Assembly: GCA_947383215.1 (NCBI GenBank)
Contig: CANDCP010000001.1
Location: forward strand, 1-64,000
Direction: 5' to 3'
DNA length: 64,000 nucleotides
Source of the DNA: an uncultured Roseburia sp.
GTDB taxonomy: Bacteria > Bacillota > Clostridia > Lachnospirales > Lachnospiraceae
Under the pieces are notes generated by a model. The model ran no database searches. It had not been told where the DNA came from and was given only the letters and a program-made list of their open reading frames with translations. Shown here piece by piece: positions 43,856 through 53,060 of the stretch (position 1 is its first letter; each line of letters begins with the position of its first letter). Position numbers and translations under genes: made by a program.

Positions 43856-45052
43856 CTAGTGAAGTTCTCTCGGAACAAAATCAGGATAAGCCGATTCCAG
43901 ACCGTGCTCTGTGGAGTCAAGCCCTTCCAGCTCCTCTTCTCTTGTCACGCGAAGACCAACCGTCTTCTTTAAGACAAGAAATACAATCGACATAGTTACA
44001 ATTGTCCATCCGCCGACGCACACAACGCCAAGCGCCTGTATTCCGAGCTGGCGCAGGCCTCCGCCGTAGAAAAGACCCGTATTATAATCAAACAGGCCGA
44101 CCGCCAGCGTACCGAACAATCCGCAGCAGCCATGAACCGCCACCGCGCCTACCGGATCGTCTACCTTCAGCTTATCTTCAATCACATAGACAGCGACACA
44201 TACGATAATACCGGCGCACAGGCCTATGATAAACGCACCAATCACATCCACGTTTGCACAGCCTGCAGTAACCGCTACCAGACCGGCAAGGGAGCCGTTT
44301 AAGGACATCGATACATCCGGCTTGCCATTTTTCACCCAGGTAAAAATCATTGCCGCGCACGTCGCCGCCGCCGGCGCTACCGTTGTCGTCGCAAAAATCT
44401 GTGACAGCTGCATCGTGTCAGTCGCCGCCGCGCCGTTAAATCCGTACCATCCAAACCAGAGAATAAACACGCCAAGGGCGCCCACCAAAATATTATGCCC
44501 GAGAATCGGTCTTGATTTCCCGTTTTTATCGTACTTACCGATACGAGGCCCAAGCATCGCGGCTCCGATAAAGGCTGTAATCCCGCCGACCATATGAATC
44601 GCGCACGATCCTGCAAAATCAACAAATCCCAAATCCGTAAGCCACGGCGTTCCCCCCCAGATCCAGTGCGCCTCCACCGGATACACAAGCACACTGATTA
44701 CAAAACTGTAAACACAGTATGTAATAAATTTTGTCCTCTCCGCCATCGCTCCAGATACAATTGTCGCCGCCGTCGCACAGAACACAAGGTTAAATACAAA
44801 ATTCGACCAGTCCGTCTCGGCAAAACTCCCGAACGGATTCAAACCCCAGCCAAAGAATTTTCCGTCGCCGCAGAGAAGATTGTATCCGAGCAGGTAAAAC
44901 GCTACCGTGCCGAGACAAAAATCCATCAAATTTTTCATCGTAATGTTACCGACATTTTTAGCTCTGGTAAATCCGGCCTCCACCATCGCAAAACCGCACT
45001 GCATAAAAAATACCAACGCTGCTCCCATTAAAAACCATACACTCATATCCAT
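43856..45052 (-). CDS. amt: Ammonium transporter
   Basis: About 398 residues with 11 membrane segments. It has MDMSVWFLMGAALVFFMQCG at the N-terminus and VEAGFTRAKN, the pore region MVGGITAFIGAAMLGPRIGK, and AVHGCCGLFGTLAVGLF with the pore His. It imports ammonium, and the adjacent PII protein blocks it when nitrogen is sufficient. The start at 45052 was chosen because GGAGGATAAGTTT precedes that ATG. Confidence 0.95.
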   Translation of the reverse strand: MDMSVWFLMGAALVFFMQCGFAMVEAGFTRAKNVGNITMKNLMDFCLGTVAFYLLGYNLLCGDGKFFGWGLNPFGSFAETDWSNFVFNLVFCATAATIVSGAMAERTKFITYCVYSFVISVLVYPVEAHWIWGGTPWLTDLGFVDFAGSCAIHMVGGITAFIGAAMLGPRIGKYDKNGKSRPILGHNILVGALGVFILWFGWYGFNGAAATDTMQLSQIFATTTVAPAAATCAAMIFTWVKNGKPDVSMSLNGSLAGLVAVTAGCANVDVIGAFIIGLCAGIIVCVAVYVIEDKLKVDDPVGAVAVHGCCGLFGTLAVGLFDYNTGLFYGGGLRQLGIQALGVVCVGGWTIVTMSIVFLVLKKTVGLRVTREEELEGLDSTEHGLESAYPDFVPRELH

Positions 45053-45093
45053 AAACTTATCCTCCTTTTTTGGCAAACCCAACTTCTATGATA

Positions 45094-45142
45094 AAAAAAG
45101 AGGAGATAATATCCCGCGCGCCCGCCCGGTCTTATTATCTCC
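45094..45142 (-). terminator. Intercistronic terminator/attenuator between the PII gene and amt
   Basis: On the minus strand GGAGATAATA (45133-45142) pairs with TATTATCTCC (45102-45111) around a 21-base GC-rich loop, followed by CTTTTTTT. A strong hairpin inside the operon should reduce or regulate amt expression relative to the PII gene. Confidence 0.75.
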
Positions 45143-45174
45143 TTTGATAATCTTCTTTTCCCATATTCATTTTT

Positions 45175-45513
45175 CTATAATGCCTTCTCTCCGTGTTCAC
45201 CTGTACGAATACGAACCGCATCCTCCACATCATACACAAATATTTTACCGTCTCCAAAATTACCGGTATTAATTTCATCCACAACCTGATCGATCAATTG
45301 CGGCGCAATCTCATCCGAGACAACCGTCTCCACTTTAATCTTCGGCAGCAGCGTTACATTGTACGACGCGCCCCGGTAATTTTTGATAATTCCCTTCTGG
45401 TTCCCATATCCCATGCTGTTTACAATGTTCAAACCGCTAATCTCACTGTTTTCCAGAACCGCCTTCAAATCCTCGAGCTTTTCCGGTTTGATGATAATTT
45501 CCAACTTTTTCAT
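45175..45513 (-). CDS. PII nitrogen regulatory protein (GlnB/GlnK)
   Basis: A 112-residue PII protein, the standard family length. The T-loop reads YGNQKGIIKNYRGASYNVTL, and the modifiable Tyr of enteric PII is kept at position 51. The B-loop TGNFGDGKIFVYDVEDAVRI and the C-terminal RIRTGE are typical ATP and effector-binding elements. It sits directly upstream of amt and near glutamine synthetase, so it is functionally GlnK-like. AGGAGGAACTCGGT precedes the ATG. Confidence 0.95.
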   Translation of the reverse strand: MKKLEIIIKPEKLEDLKAVLENSEISGLNIVNSMGYGNQKGIIKNYRGASYNVTLLPKIKVETVVSDEIAPQLIDQVVDEINTGNFGDGKIFVYDVEDAVRIRTGEHGEKAL

Positions 45514-45681
45514 ACCGAGTTCCTCCTCTTATTTGTTGTGTTCATAATTTATTCATTTTACATTCAAAAAACTTTCATTCCTTGAACATGAAATTGTCAA
45601 ATCTCCTGCATATAATAGTATCAGAAGCAAAAGATAATCCCAAGATTTGGAATACTTTTTAAATAAACTTTTTCATAATAC

Positions 45682-45731
45682 GCCAGGCGACCAAGGTTGC
45701 CTGGCATCCTCCCTTTTATGGGGAGAATGCC
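45682..45731 (-). other. Two adjoining hairpins downstream of glutamine synthetase
   Basis: GCCAGGC/GCCTGGC (45682-45705) and GGCATCCTCCC/GGGAGAATGCC (45703-45731) share three bases, just after the glnN stop. They lack a T-run, so they are imperfect as a terminator. Confidence 0.5.
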
Positions 45732-45743
45732 GCCTGCAGCCGT

Positions 45744-47858
45744 TTAAACCTCAAAAATCAAATCTCCATAAGATGGCATCGGCCAGATATCCTTATCCAC
45801 AAGCATCTCCAATTTATCAACCGGAGCTCTCAGCGCAAGCATCGCCGCTCTGACCGTATCTCTATAATATACGGCCTGCTCTCTGCCCTCCTCCATAGCT
45901 CCGCCTTTGTCATTCGCCTCGATCAGTTTCGCCAGGGATGTCTTCGTTTCCGCAAGCAAATCCGATACCTCCTTCAAAAGCTCTGTCTGCACGCTGATAT
46001 CCGCATCGCACACAGATTTTACAAGGTTCGCGGACTCCGCCAGCTTCGTCGTATACTTAATTACCGCCGGAATAATCTGCTTGCTCGCGATATCGATCAT
46101 CGCTTTCGCCTCTATATTAATCTCTTTCGCGTATGTCTCATATTCAATTTCCGCCCTGGATTCCAGCTCCGCCTTTGTAAACACGCCAAATTTCTCAAAC
46201 AGGGAAAACGCTTTCTGCGTTGTAAGCGACGGAATCGCATCTACCATAGACTTGATATTCGGCAGGCCCCGCTTTCCGGCCTCCTCCACCCATTCGTCCG
46301 AGTATCCGTTTCCGTTAAACACAATCCGCTGATGCTCTGTGGCGTATTTTTTAATCAGGTCGTGCACCGCCAAATCAAAGTCTTCCGCCTTCTCAAGAAT
46401 ATCGCACACCTCCGAAAACGCTTCCGCCACAATCGTATTTAACACCACGTTCGGCTGCGCGATCGAATCCTGGGAACCAACCATACGAAACTCAAATTTA
46501 TTTCCCGTAAACGCAAACGGGGACGTCCGGTTCCGGTCTGTCGCATCCTTCATAAAATCCGGAAGCGTTTTTACCCCTGTCTCAAGCTTTTCACCGCTCA
46601 GGCTGTGCGTCGCCTCGCCCGTACTGATCAACTGTGTCAAGACGTCCTCCAGCTGCTCTCCCAGATAAATCGAGATAATCGCAGGCGGCGCCTCATTCGC
46701 GCCCAAACGATGATCATTCCCGACGTCCGCCGCCGATTCCCGAAGCAGATCCGCGTGGGTGTCAACGGCCTTTAAGATACAGGTGAGAACAAGTAAAAAC
46801 TGAACATTCTCATGCGGCGTCTTGCCCGGCTCCAACAGATTAATCCCGTCATCCGTCGTAATCGACCAGTTGTTATGTTTACCGGAACCGTTGACGCCGG
46901 CAAACGGCTTCTCGTGAAGCAGACACTGCAAACCGTGACGTCCGGCAACCTTTTTCAAAGTCTCCATTACCAGCTGGTTGTGATCCACGGCAATATTGGC
47001 CTCGGCGTAAATCGGAGCCAGCTCATGCTGCGCCGGAGCAACCTCATTGTGCTGTGTCTTTGCGGAAACCCCAAGCTTCCAAAGCTCCTTATTGACGTCT
47101 TTCATATAGGCCGCAATCCTCTCACGGATCGCTCCAAAATAGTGATCGTCCATCTCCTGTCCCTTCGGCGGCATCGCTCCGAAAAGAGTGCGTCCGGTAA
47201 AAATCAAATCCTTTCTCTTTAAATACTTCTCTCTGTCCACCAGGAAATATTCCTGCTCCGGACCCACAGAAGGCGTAACCTTCTTAGAAGTCGTATTCCC
47301 GAATAGCTTTATCAGACGCAGCGCCTGATCATTGATTGCCTCCATCGACCGCAGCAGCGGCGTCTTCTGGTCAAGCGCCTCTCCTGTGTACGAACAGAAC
47401 GCCGTCGGAATACACAAGGTAGCTCCCGCCGCGTCCTGCCTTACGAAAGCCGGCGAGGTACAATCCCAGGCTGTATAACCTCTGGCCTCAAAGGTCGCCC
47501 GCAGTCCGCCCGACGGAAAAGAAGAGGCGTCCGGTTCGCCCTTTATCAATTCTTTTCCCGAGAAGCTCATCAAAACCTTGCCGTTTGGCATCGGAGCCGT
47601 AATAAAAGAGTCGTGCTTCTCCGCCGTCACTCCCGTCAAAGGCTGAAACCAATGCGTATAGTGCGTGGCTCCCTTTTCAATCGCCCACTCCTTCATCTCA
47701 TGCGCGACGACATCCGCCGTCTCAAGATCCAATTCCTTTCCGGCCTCAATCACTTCCCGCAATCTCTTGTAAGTTTTCTTCGGCAGACGTTCCTGCATAA
47801 CGGCGTCGTTGAAAACGTTTTCGCCAAAAATATCCGCAACACTAAAATATTCACCCAT
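45744..47858 (-). CDS. glnN: Glutamine synthetase type III
   Basis: About 704 residues, the GSIII size class. GSIII marks include [19 protein letters not shown] near the N-terminus, [30 protein letters not shown] (about residues 285-300), GSGKHNNWS and [20 protein letters not shown]. It makes glutamine from glutamate and ammonia with ATP. Next to the PII and amt genes it forms a nitrogen-assimilation cluster. The start at 47858 was chosen for AAGGA at proper spacing. An ATG two codons earlier is closer. Confidence 0.95.
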   Translation of the reverse strand: MGEYFSVADIFGENVFNDAVMQERLPKKTYKRLREVIEAGKELDLETADVVAHEMKEWAIEKGATHYTHWFQPLTGVTAEKHDSFITAPMPNGKVLMSFSGKELIKGEPDASSFPSGGLRATFEARGYTAWDCTSPAFVRQDAAGATLCIPTAFCSYTGEALDQKTPLLRSMEAINDQALRLIKLFGNTTSKKVTPSVGPEQEYFLVDREKYLKRKDLIFTGRTLFGAMPPKGQEMDDHYFGAIRERIAAYMKDVNKELWKLGVSAKTQHNEVAPAQHELAPIYAEANIAVDHNQLVMETLKKVAGRHGLQCLLHEKPFAGVNGSGKHNNWSITTDDGINLLEPGKTPHENVQFLLVLTCILKAVDTHADLLRESAADVGNDHRLGANEAPPAIISIYLGEQLEDVLTQLISTGEATHSLSGEKLETGVKTLPDFMKDATDRNRTSPFAFTGNKFEFRMVGSQDSIAQPNVVLNTIVAEAFSEVCDILEKAEDFDLAVHDLIKKYATEHQRIVFNGNGYSDEWVEEAGKRGLPNIKSMVDAIPSLTTQKAFSLFEKFGVFTKAELESRAEIEYETYAKEINIEAKAMIDIASKQIIPAVIKYTTKLAESANLVKSVCDADISVQTELLKEVSDLLAETKTSLAKLIEANDKGGAMEEGREQAVYYRDTVRAAMLALRAPVDKLEMLVDKDIWPMPSYGDLIFEV

Positions 47859-47891
47859 ATTCATACTTCCTTTCTTATGATGGTACAAAGG

Positions 47892-47997
47892 ATCCGGTTC
47901 TCCGGATTCTCTGCCGTATGGCAATCCTGCCCGGAGGGCTTTTATATCACAGGAAATGCATATACTTTCACACTTTCATATGACAGTTTCTTCCTGT
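47892..47997 (-). promoter_or_regulatory. Structured leader upstream of glnN
   Basis: The region before glnN contains a series of inverted repeats: ACAGGAA/TTCCTGT (47949-47997), GCCC/GGGC (47929-47939), TGCC/GGCA with a 4-base loop (47912-47923), and a perfect ATCCGG/CCGGAT with an AGAA loop (47892-47907) ending about 33 bases before the start. Such a series suggests leader-based control of glutamine synthetase. I cannot assign it to a named riboswitch or to an ANTAR target. Confidence 0.45.
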
Positions 47998-48007
47998 TGA
48001 TATAAAA

Positions 48008-48038
48008 AAGGGCATTCCACACCTGATGGAACACCCTT
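48008..48038 (-). terminator. Terminator downstream of fba
   Basis: On the minus strand AAGGGTGTTCCA pairs with TGGAATGCCCTT, followed by TTTTAT. It lies about 130 bases after the fba stop and just upstream of the glnN leader. Confidence 0.8.
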
Positions 48039-48169
48039 GTTCGTTTTTGTATATTCTCTTTACTGGTAATACGATAACTCATAAATAACAGAAATGCAAT
48101 AGTTTTTTTCATGTTCTGCTACTTTTCACATGAATGCCCTGCAAAAAGAAATGTTTTTCGTCATAATTA

Positions 48170-49036
48170 CTATTCCGCTTTTCCAACGGATCCAAATAAT
48201 TCCATCTTCTCTTTTACGGTCGCTTTGATCGCCTCAGCGCCAGGCGCCAAAAGCTTACGCGGATCAAATCCTTTGCCCTCCAAATCTTTGCCCGCCTCAA
48301 TATATTTTCTCGTCGCATCCGCAAACGAAAGCTGGCACTCTGTATTCACATTGATTTTCGCCACGCCGAGAGAAATTGCCTTCTTAATCATATCCTCCGG
48401 AATACCTGTGCCGCCGTGGAGAACTAACGGCATCTCGCCCGTCTTCTGCTGTACGGCGTCAAGCGTCTCAAAGCTTAACCCCGCCCAATTTTCCGGATAT
48501 TTTCCGTGAATATTTCCAATACCTGCCGCCAGCATATCGACGCCGAGATCTGCGATTGCCTTACACTCGTCCGGATCTGCGCACTCGCCCGCTCCGACAA
48601 CTCCGTCCTCTTCGCCGCCGATGGACCCGACCTCTGCCTCGATGGACATGCCGTTCTTATGCGCAAGCGCTACCAGCTCCGTCGTCTTTGCCACGTTCTC
48701 GTCGATCGGATAATGGGAACCGTCGAACATAATGGACGAAAATCCCGCTTCCACACACTTTAAACAGCCTTCATAGGAACCGTGATCCAGGTGCAGAGCA
48801 ACCGGAACCGTAATATTTAATTCCTCGATCATCGCCTTAACCATCGCCGCAACGGTCTTGTAACCGGTCATATATTTACCCGCGCCTTCGGATACTCCCA
48901 AAATAACCGGAGACTTGCACTCCTGCGCCGTCAACAAAATAGATTTTGTCCACTCTAAATTGTTAATGTTGAACTGGCCAACCGCATAATGGCCGGCTTT
49001 CGCTTTTTTTAACATTTCTGCTGCTGATACTAACAT
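48170..49036 (-). CDS. fba: Class II fructose-1,6-bisphosphate aldolase
   Basis: About 288 residues. The catalytic Asp and zinc His are in VALHLDHGSYEGC (about residues 78-90). Further ligands are in IGNIHGKYP and LVLHGGTGIPEDMIKKAI, and the phosphate-binding end is VAKINVNTECQLSFADATR. It cleaves fructose-1,6-bisphosphate in glycolysis and acts in reverse in gluconeogenesis. The start at 49036 was chosen because GGAGGAGAATAAA precedes it. Confidence 0.95.
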   Translation of the reverse strand: MLVSAAEMLKKAKAGHYAVGQFNINNLEWTKSILLTAQECKSPVILGVSEGAGKYMTGYKTVAAMVKAMIEELNITVPVALHLDHGSYEGCLKCVEAGFSSIMFDGSHYPIDENVAKTTELVALAHKNGMSIEAEVGSIGGEEDGVVGAGECADPDECKAIADLGVDMLAAGIGNIHGKYPENWAGLSFETLDAVQQKTGEMPLVLHGGTGIPEDMIKKAISLGVAKINVNTECQLSFADATRKYIEAGKDLEGKGFDPRKLLAPGAEAIKATVKEKMELFGSVGKAE

Positions 49037-49086
49037 TTTATTCTCCTCCGTCATTCTTTGTGATAAATATTTCCAATCTATATGTT

Positions 49087-49095
49087 ATCATAGCA
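49087..49095 (-). promoter_or_regulatory. Possible extended -10 promoter of fba
   Basis: On the minus strand TGC immediately precedes TATGAT (49087-49092), about 50 bases before the start. The -35 is weak. Confidence 0.45.
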
Positions 49096-49131
49096 TGTCT
49101 TTCTCAAAAAATAAAGTTAAAAATGAAACAA

Positions 49132-50040
49132 TCACTTTTCAAATTCGTCTCCGCCTGCAACCATAATCTGAAGCGCGCGGTATCGGTTTTTGATTTCCAC
49201 CTCGCGGTGATCCCCGCCAAACTCCCCGTCCAAGGTCCACGGAACCACCTCGTCGGGATAAAAACGAATCTCGTCTGTCTTAAAGGAATAGATCAGCTCC
49301 GTCTCATCCTTCCTTTTCGTAAGACTGAAAATAATTTCATTCAGCTCCAGCGGATTTTTGGGCATTTTGATTAATGTAACCTCAAACACGCCGTCGTCGA
49401 GAAGAACATTTTTTCCGGCCAGATTCTTAAAACCGCCCACAGAAGAAGAATTGGAGATCATACCGTAGATAAAATCGCCCTCATACACCTTATCCTCGTG
49501 TTCCACACGCATATGGTAAGATTTAATATCCATCAGGCTCTTTGCGCCTTCCAGTATGTATGCCGCATGCCCCAGTATATTTTTCAAACCCTGGTTTGTC
49601 TGATACGAAACCGCCGTAAACAATCCAAACGCCGCCACATAAATAAAAGAATCCCCGTTAAAATACCCCACATCGCAGGAAAACGGCGTGCCTTTCACAG
49701 CGATTCTTGCGGCATTTAACATATCTTTTGGAATCTTTAACGAAGCGGCAAAATCATTTGTGCTTCCCGCCGGAATATAACCGAGCGGAACCTTTTTCTC
49801 GCTCAGCATCATCCCGGAGACAGTCTCGTCAAGCGTTCCGTCGCCCCCGCAGCAGACGACCTGGTCATAAAGCGCCGCCTCGCCCTGAACCTTATAGAGC
49901 GCGTCCTCTCTCGCCTGCGTCGGATAAACCGTGACGTCGCAGCCGGACTTTACCATTATATCTACAATATCCATCAGCTTATTCTTAATCTGCCCCTTTC
50001 CGGAATGCGGATTAAAAATAAATAACACTCTCTTCTTCAC
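49132..50040 (-). CDS. Diacylglycerol kinase family lipid kinase (DagK/YegS-like)
   Basis: A 302-residue protein with the DAGK catalytic fold: FIFNPHSGKGQIKNKLMDIV at the N-terminus, CCGGDGTLDETVSGMM (about residues 62-78) with the GGDGT nucleotide loop, and PAGSTNDFAASLKIP. It likely phosphorylates diacylglycerol or a related lipid. It starts with GTG after AGAGGGCATC. It is the last gene of the hprK-whiA block on the minus strand. Confidence 0.9.
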   Translation of the reverse strand: MKKRVLFIFNPHSGKGQIKNKLMDIVDIMVKSGCDVTVYPTQAREDALYKVQGEAALYDQVVCCGGDGTLDETVSGMMLSEKKVPLGYIPAGSTNDFAASLKIPKDMLNAARIAVKGTPFSCDVGYFNGDSFIYVAAFGLFTAVSYQTNQGLKNILGHAAYILEGAKSLMDIKSYHMRVEHEDKVYEGDFIYGMISNSSSVGGFKNLAGKNVLLDDGVFEVTLIKMPKNPLELNEIIFSLTKRKDETELIYSFKTDEIRFYPDEVVPWTLDGEFGGDHREVEIKNRYRALQIMVAGGDEFEK

Positions 50041-50063
50041 GATGCCCTCTGCCCTCCTATGCT

Positions 50064-50324
50064 TTAATCCGAAGTCCTGGACAAAAATTTTGCCATGCTC
50101 TCCATCGCCTCCGCCTCGTCTTTCCCATCCACCTCCAACGTTATTTTCTCCTCGTAATCTACCCTAATCGACATCATCCCCATAATACTTTTGGCATTGA
50201 CGCGCACGCTCCCGTATTCAAGGTAAATACTGCTCTCAAACTTACTTGCGGTCTGGACTAAAAGCGCAATCGGGCTCGCCTCCATTCCGTTCGGAATTTG
50301 AACCTGAATTTCTCTCCTAATCAT
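50064..50324 (-). CDS. HPr-like protein with Glu at position 15 (Crh-like)
   Basis: An 86-residue HPr-fold protein. In HPr the PTS phosphorylation site is His15 in a G-x-H-A-R-P context; here the segment is NGMEASPIALLVQ, with Glu15 and Ser17. The regulatory Ser46 in NAKSIMGMMSI is intact, so HprK could still phosphorylate it. This parallels Bacillus Crh, where His15 is Gln and which is encoded beside whiA. It should act in catabolite signalling and not in sugar transport. The ATG overlaps the whiA stop by eight bases. Confidence 0.88.
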   Translation of the reverse strand: MIRREIQVQIPNGMEASPIALLVQTASKFESSIYLEYGSVRVNAKSIMGMMSIRVDYEEKITLEVDGKDEAEAMESMAKFLSRTSD

Positions 50325-51246
50325 TCGAACCCCTCCTTAGCTGCCTGGCAATCTCATTAATCTTCCGAAATCTATGATTCACCCCCGATTTTCCCACCGG
50401 CGGATGCAACTCCTCTCCCAGTTCTTTCAACGGCATATCGGGACACTCCAAGCGAAGCCTCGCAACCTGACGCAGATTATCCGGCAAAAACGAGAGTCCT
50501 TTCCTCTCCTCTATCAGACGGATATCCTCAAGCTGCCTCACCGCCGCACTCACCGTTTTGTTAATATTTGCAGTTTCACAATTCACTTTTCGATTCACAG
50601 AGTTTCGCATTTCCTTGACAATGCGCACGTTTTCCAGATTCATAAGCGCCGCGTGCGCCCCCATAACGTTTAACGTATCGACAATCTGCGCTCCCTCTTT
50701 GATGTAACATATAAAATACTTTTTCCTCTGCACCACCTTGGCGTCCGGAATAAATGTCCTCATAATATCCCGAAGCTGGCCTGCCTGCCTCTCGCCGGCG
50801 CAGACAATTTCAAGGTGATACGATTTCTGCGGATCGCTCATCGAACCCGACGCAAGAAACGCCCCCCTGATATAGGCCCGCATACAGCAGGACCTTCGTA
50901 TCAAACGCTCATCGACCAAATCCGGCGCTCCAATCGCCCTGCCGTTGGCGTCCAACAGCTTTACCGCTTTCAGAACCCGAAGCACCTGCGCCTCCTCCTC
51001 CACAATCACGCTGTAATTCCCCTGCTGCCGGATAGCGGGCGCATAAGAAAAAGCTTCTTTTATCAGAGTATAACATTTTCTTGCAATAGACGCGTGTTCC
51101 GTGGCAATGACAAGCCTCGTTTTCCCCCCCGCCGCAGTAATCCTCCCCGCAAAATGTATGAGCGCCGCAAGCTCTGCAAGCTGACAATGTCTGCTTTGAC
51201 AAAGCTGCTTCGACAATTCCTCCTTAACTTCACCCGAAAATGACAT
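50317..51246 (-). CDS. whiA: WhiA DNA-binding regulator
   Basis: A 309-residue protein with an N-terminal LAGLIDADG-like homing-endonuclease fold (SFSGEVKEELSKQLC, then RRSCCMRAYIRGAFLASGSM with DPQKSYHLE) and a C-terminal helix-turn-helix (LRLECPDMPLKELGEELHPP, then VGKSGVNHRFRKINEIA). WhiA affects division and sporulation in Gram-positives. It lies between rapZ and the HPr-like gene. No yvcK homologue lies between rapZ and whiA, unlike in Bacillus. Confidence 0.95.
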   Translation of the reverse strand: MSFSGEVKEELSKQLCQSRHCQLAELAALIHFAGRITAAGGKTRLVIATEHASIARKCYTLIKEAFSYAPAIRQQGNYSVIVEEEAQVLRVLKAVKLLDANGRAIGAPDLVDERLIRRSCCMRAYIRGAFLASGSMSDPQKSYHLEIVCAGERQAGQLRDIMRTFIPDAKVVQRKKYFICYIKEGAQIVDTLNVMGAHAALMNLENVRIVKEMRNSVNRKVNCETANINKTVSAAVRQLEDIRLIEERKGLSFLPDNLRQVARLRLECPDMPLKELGEELHPPVGKSGVNHRFRKINEIARQLRRGSND

Positions 51247-51251
51247 ATCCC

Positions 51252-52124
51252 CTACCTGCGTTTCGCATCCTTTTCAATATCACGATGCTCTATTTTCAAA
51301 CCAAATTCTTTTCTTGCGCCGAGACGCTTGTAGAGCTCATTGGCAAGCGTAACAGAGCGGTGCTTTCCTCCGGTGCATCCGATCGCAATCACCAGCTGAT
51401 TCTTCCCCTCCGCGATATAATTGGGGATCAGAAATGTTACCATATCCTCAAGCTTATCCAAAAATTCATGCGCCTCACGAAACGCAAGCACATACTCCTG
51501 TATCTCCCTGTCGTTGCCGCTCTTTGTCCGAAGCCCCTCCACATAATACGGGTTCGGCAGAAAACGGACGTCAAAAACAAGATCGGAGTCGGCCGGTATC
51601 CCGTATTTAAAACCGAACGACAGAATCGTGATAAACAGATTCTTAAAATCCTGATTCTCCACAAATATCTTACAAATCTCCGACTTTAACTCTCTAGTTA
51701 AAAGACGGCTTGTATCTATAATATAATTCGCGCGCTTTTTCAGAAAACTCATGCGCTCCCGCTCCAGGATAATCCCTTTGTCCACGCGTTCTCCCGCGGC
51801 AAGCGGATGGTTCCTTCTCGTCTCTTTATACCGCTTGACAAGCACGGCATCCTCGGCGTCAAGAAACAAAATCTCGCAGCTTCTTCCGTCCGCCTCCAGG
51901 CGGTCTAACACATCGTGCAGCTCCGCAAGCGCCTTGCCGCTGCGGATATCGATTCCAACCGCCACCTTCGACAGCTCCGAGCTTTGCATTTCGGAAAGCT
52001 CAACAAATTTTTCTATTAACGGAATCGGAAGGTTATCCACACAATAAAACCCGATATCCTCCATCATTTTAAGAGCCGTGCTCTTCCCGGCCCCCGACAT
52101 TCCTGTCAACAGTACAAACTTCAT
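51252..52124 (-). CDS. rapZ: RapZ/YvcJ nucleotide-binding protein
   Basis: A 290-residue P-loop protein. Walker A is GMSGAGKSTALKMMEDIGFY (residues 8-27), followed by CVDNLPIPL. The C-terminal RapZ domain has SFGFKYGIPADSDLVFDVRF with LPNPYY, and IAIGCTGGKHRSVTLANEL. In enterics RapZ controls GlmZ decay; the Firmicutes role is less clear. The ATG overlaps the murB stop by four bases. Confidence 0.95.
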   Translation of the reverse strand: MKFVLLTGMSGAGKSTALKMMEDIGFYCVDNLPIPLIEKFVELSEMQSSELSKVAVGIDIRSGKALAELHDVLDRLEADGRSCEILFLDAEDAVLVKRYKETRRNHPLAAGERVDKGIILERERMSFLKKRANYIIDTSRLLTRELKSEICKIFVENQDFKNLFITILSFGFKYGIPADSDLVFDVRFLPNPYYVEGLRTKSGNDREIQEYVLAFREAHEFLDKLEDMVTFLIPNYIAEGKNQLVIAIGCTGGKHRSVTLANELYKRLGARKEFGLKIEHRDIEKDAKRR

Positions 52125-53035
52125 TCAAATTCACCCAGCTTTCTCACTTCCGCCTCCAGCGTAACTTTAAACTTTTCCTCCACAACACGAATAATATGAT
52201 CCATCAGCGTCTTGATATCCGAAGCAGTCGCGCCGCCTTTGTTAATCACAAATCCGCAATGCTTCTCAGAAACCTGCGCCCCGCCGACGGAACAGCCCCT
52301 TAGCCCCGCATCCATAATCAATTTCCCGGCAAAATACCCCTCCGGACGTTTAAAGGTACTGCCCGCGCTCGGATACTCTAACGGCTGCTTTTCTATGCGC
52401 CGCGCTTTTAATTCCTCCATCCGCGCCGCGATTTTATCTCTGTCCCCGCGCTCTAACGCCAAAACGGCGGACATTACGATATACTCATTCTTCGCAATAC
52501 AGCTGCTGCGATAACCGAGCTCCAACTCGGCGGCAGAAAGCGTCTTTATCTCACCGTCCGGCGTAAGCACGGTTACCTCTTTTATAATCTGGCTCATCTC
52601 GCCGCCGTAAGCGCCGGCATTCATGACGACGGCCCCGCCAAGCGTTCCCGGTATTCCGGATGCAAATTCCATCCCGGTCAGGCCGGCGTCCGCCGCCATA
52701 TTCGCTGTTTTCGAGAGCATCGCCCCGGCATTTGCACGGACAAAGGTCCCTTCCACAGAAACTTCGGAGGCCGCCTTTCCAAGCTCAATAACCGCGCCTT
52801 TTATGCCCCTGTCGCAAACAAGCAGATTGCTTCCGTTGCCGATAATGGTATATGGAATACCGTGAGCCCGAAAAAACGCGGTTACCTCCTTCAGCTCTTC
52901 TGTCTTCGGCTGCACAAAAAGCTCCGCGGGACCTCCCACGCGAAACGTTGTGTGGGCGCTCATCGGTTCGTTTAACCTTATCTGCTCTTTTTTTATGATT
53001 TTTCCTAAATCTTCTATTATTGACTGCCGTATCAC
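52121..53035 (-). CDS. murB: UDP-N-acetylenolpyruvoylglucosamine reductase
   Basis: A 304-residue FAD enzyme of the type IIb size. It has MSAHTTFRVGGPAELFVQPK and GNGSNLLVCDRG in the FAD domain, ASGIPGTLGGAVVMNAGAYG, the catalytic Ser in PSAGSTFKRPEGYFAGKLI, and EKHCGFVINKGGATASDI near the C-terminus. It reduces UDP-GlcNAc-enolpyruvate to UDP-MurNAc. It starts with GTG after GAGGAAGATTT. Confidence 0.95.
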   Translation of the reverse strand: MIRQSIIEDLGKIIKKEQIRLNEPMSAHTTFRVGGPAELFVQPKTEELKEVTAFFRAHGIPYTIIGNGSNLLVCDRGIKGAVIELGKAASEVSVEGTFVRANAGAMLSKTANMAADAGLTGMEFASGIPGTLGGAVVMNAGAYGGEMSQIIKEVTVLTPDGEIKTLSAAELELGYRSSCIAKNEYIVMSAVLALERGDRDKIAARMEELKARRIEKQPLEYPSAGSTFKRPEGYFAGKLIMDAGLRGCSVGGAQVSEKHCGFVINKGGATASDIKTLMDHIIRVVEEKFKVTLEAEVRKLGEFE

Positions 53036-53060
53036 AAATCTTCCTCGAATCTTATTCTTT

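Noticed and set aside
50064..50324. Calling this gene ptsH
   Set aside because: The His15 phosphorylation site required for PTS transfer is replaced by Glu, so it cannot serve as a normal HPr.
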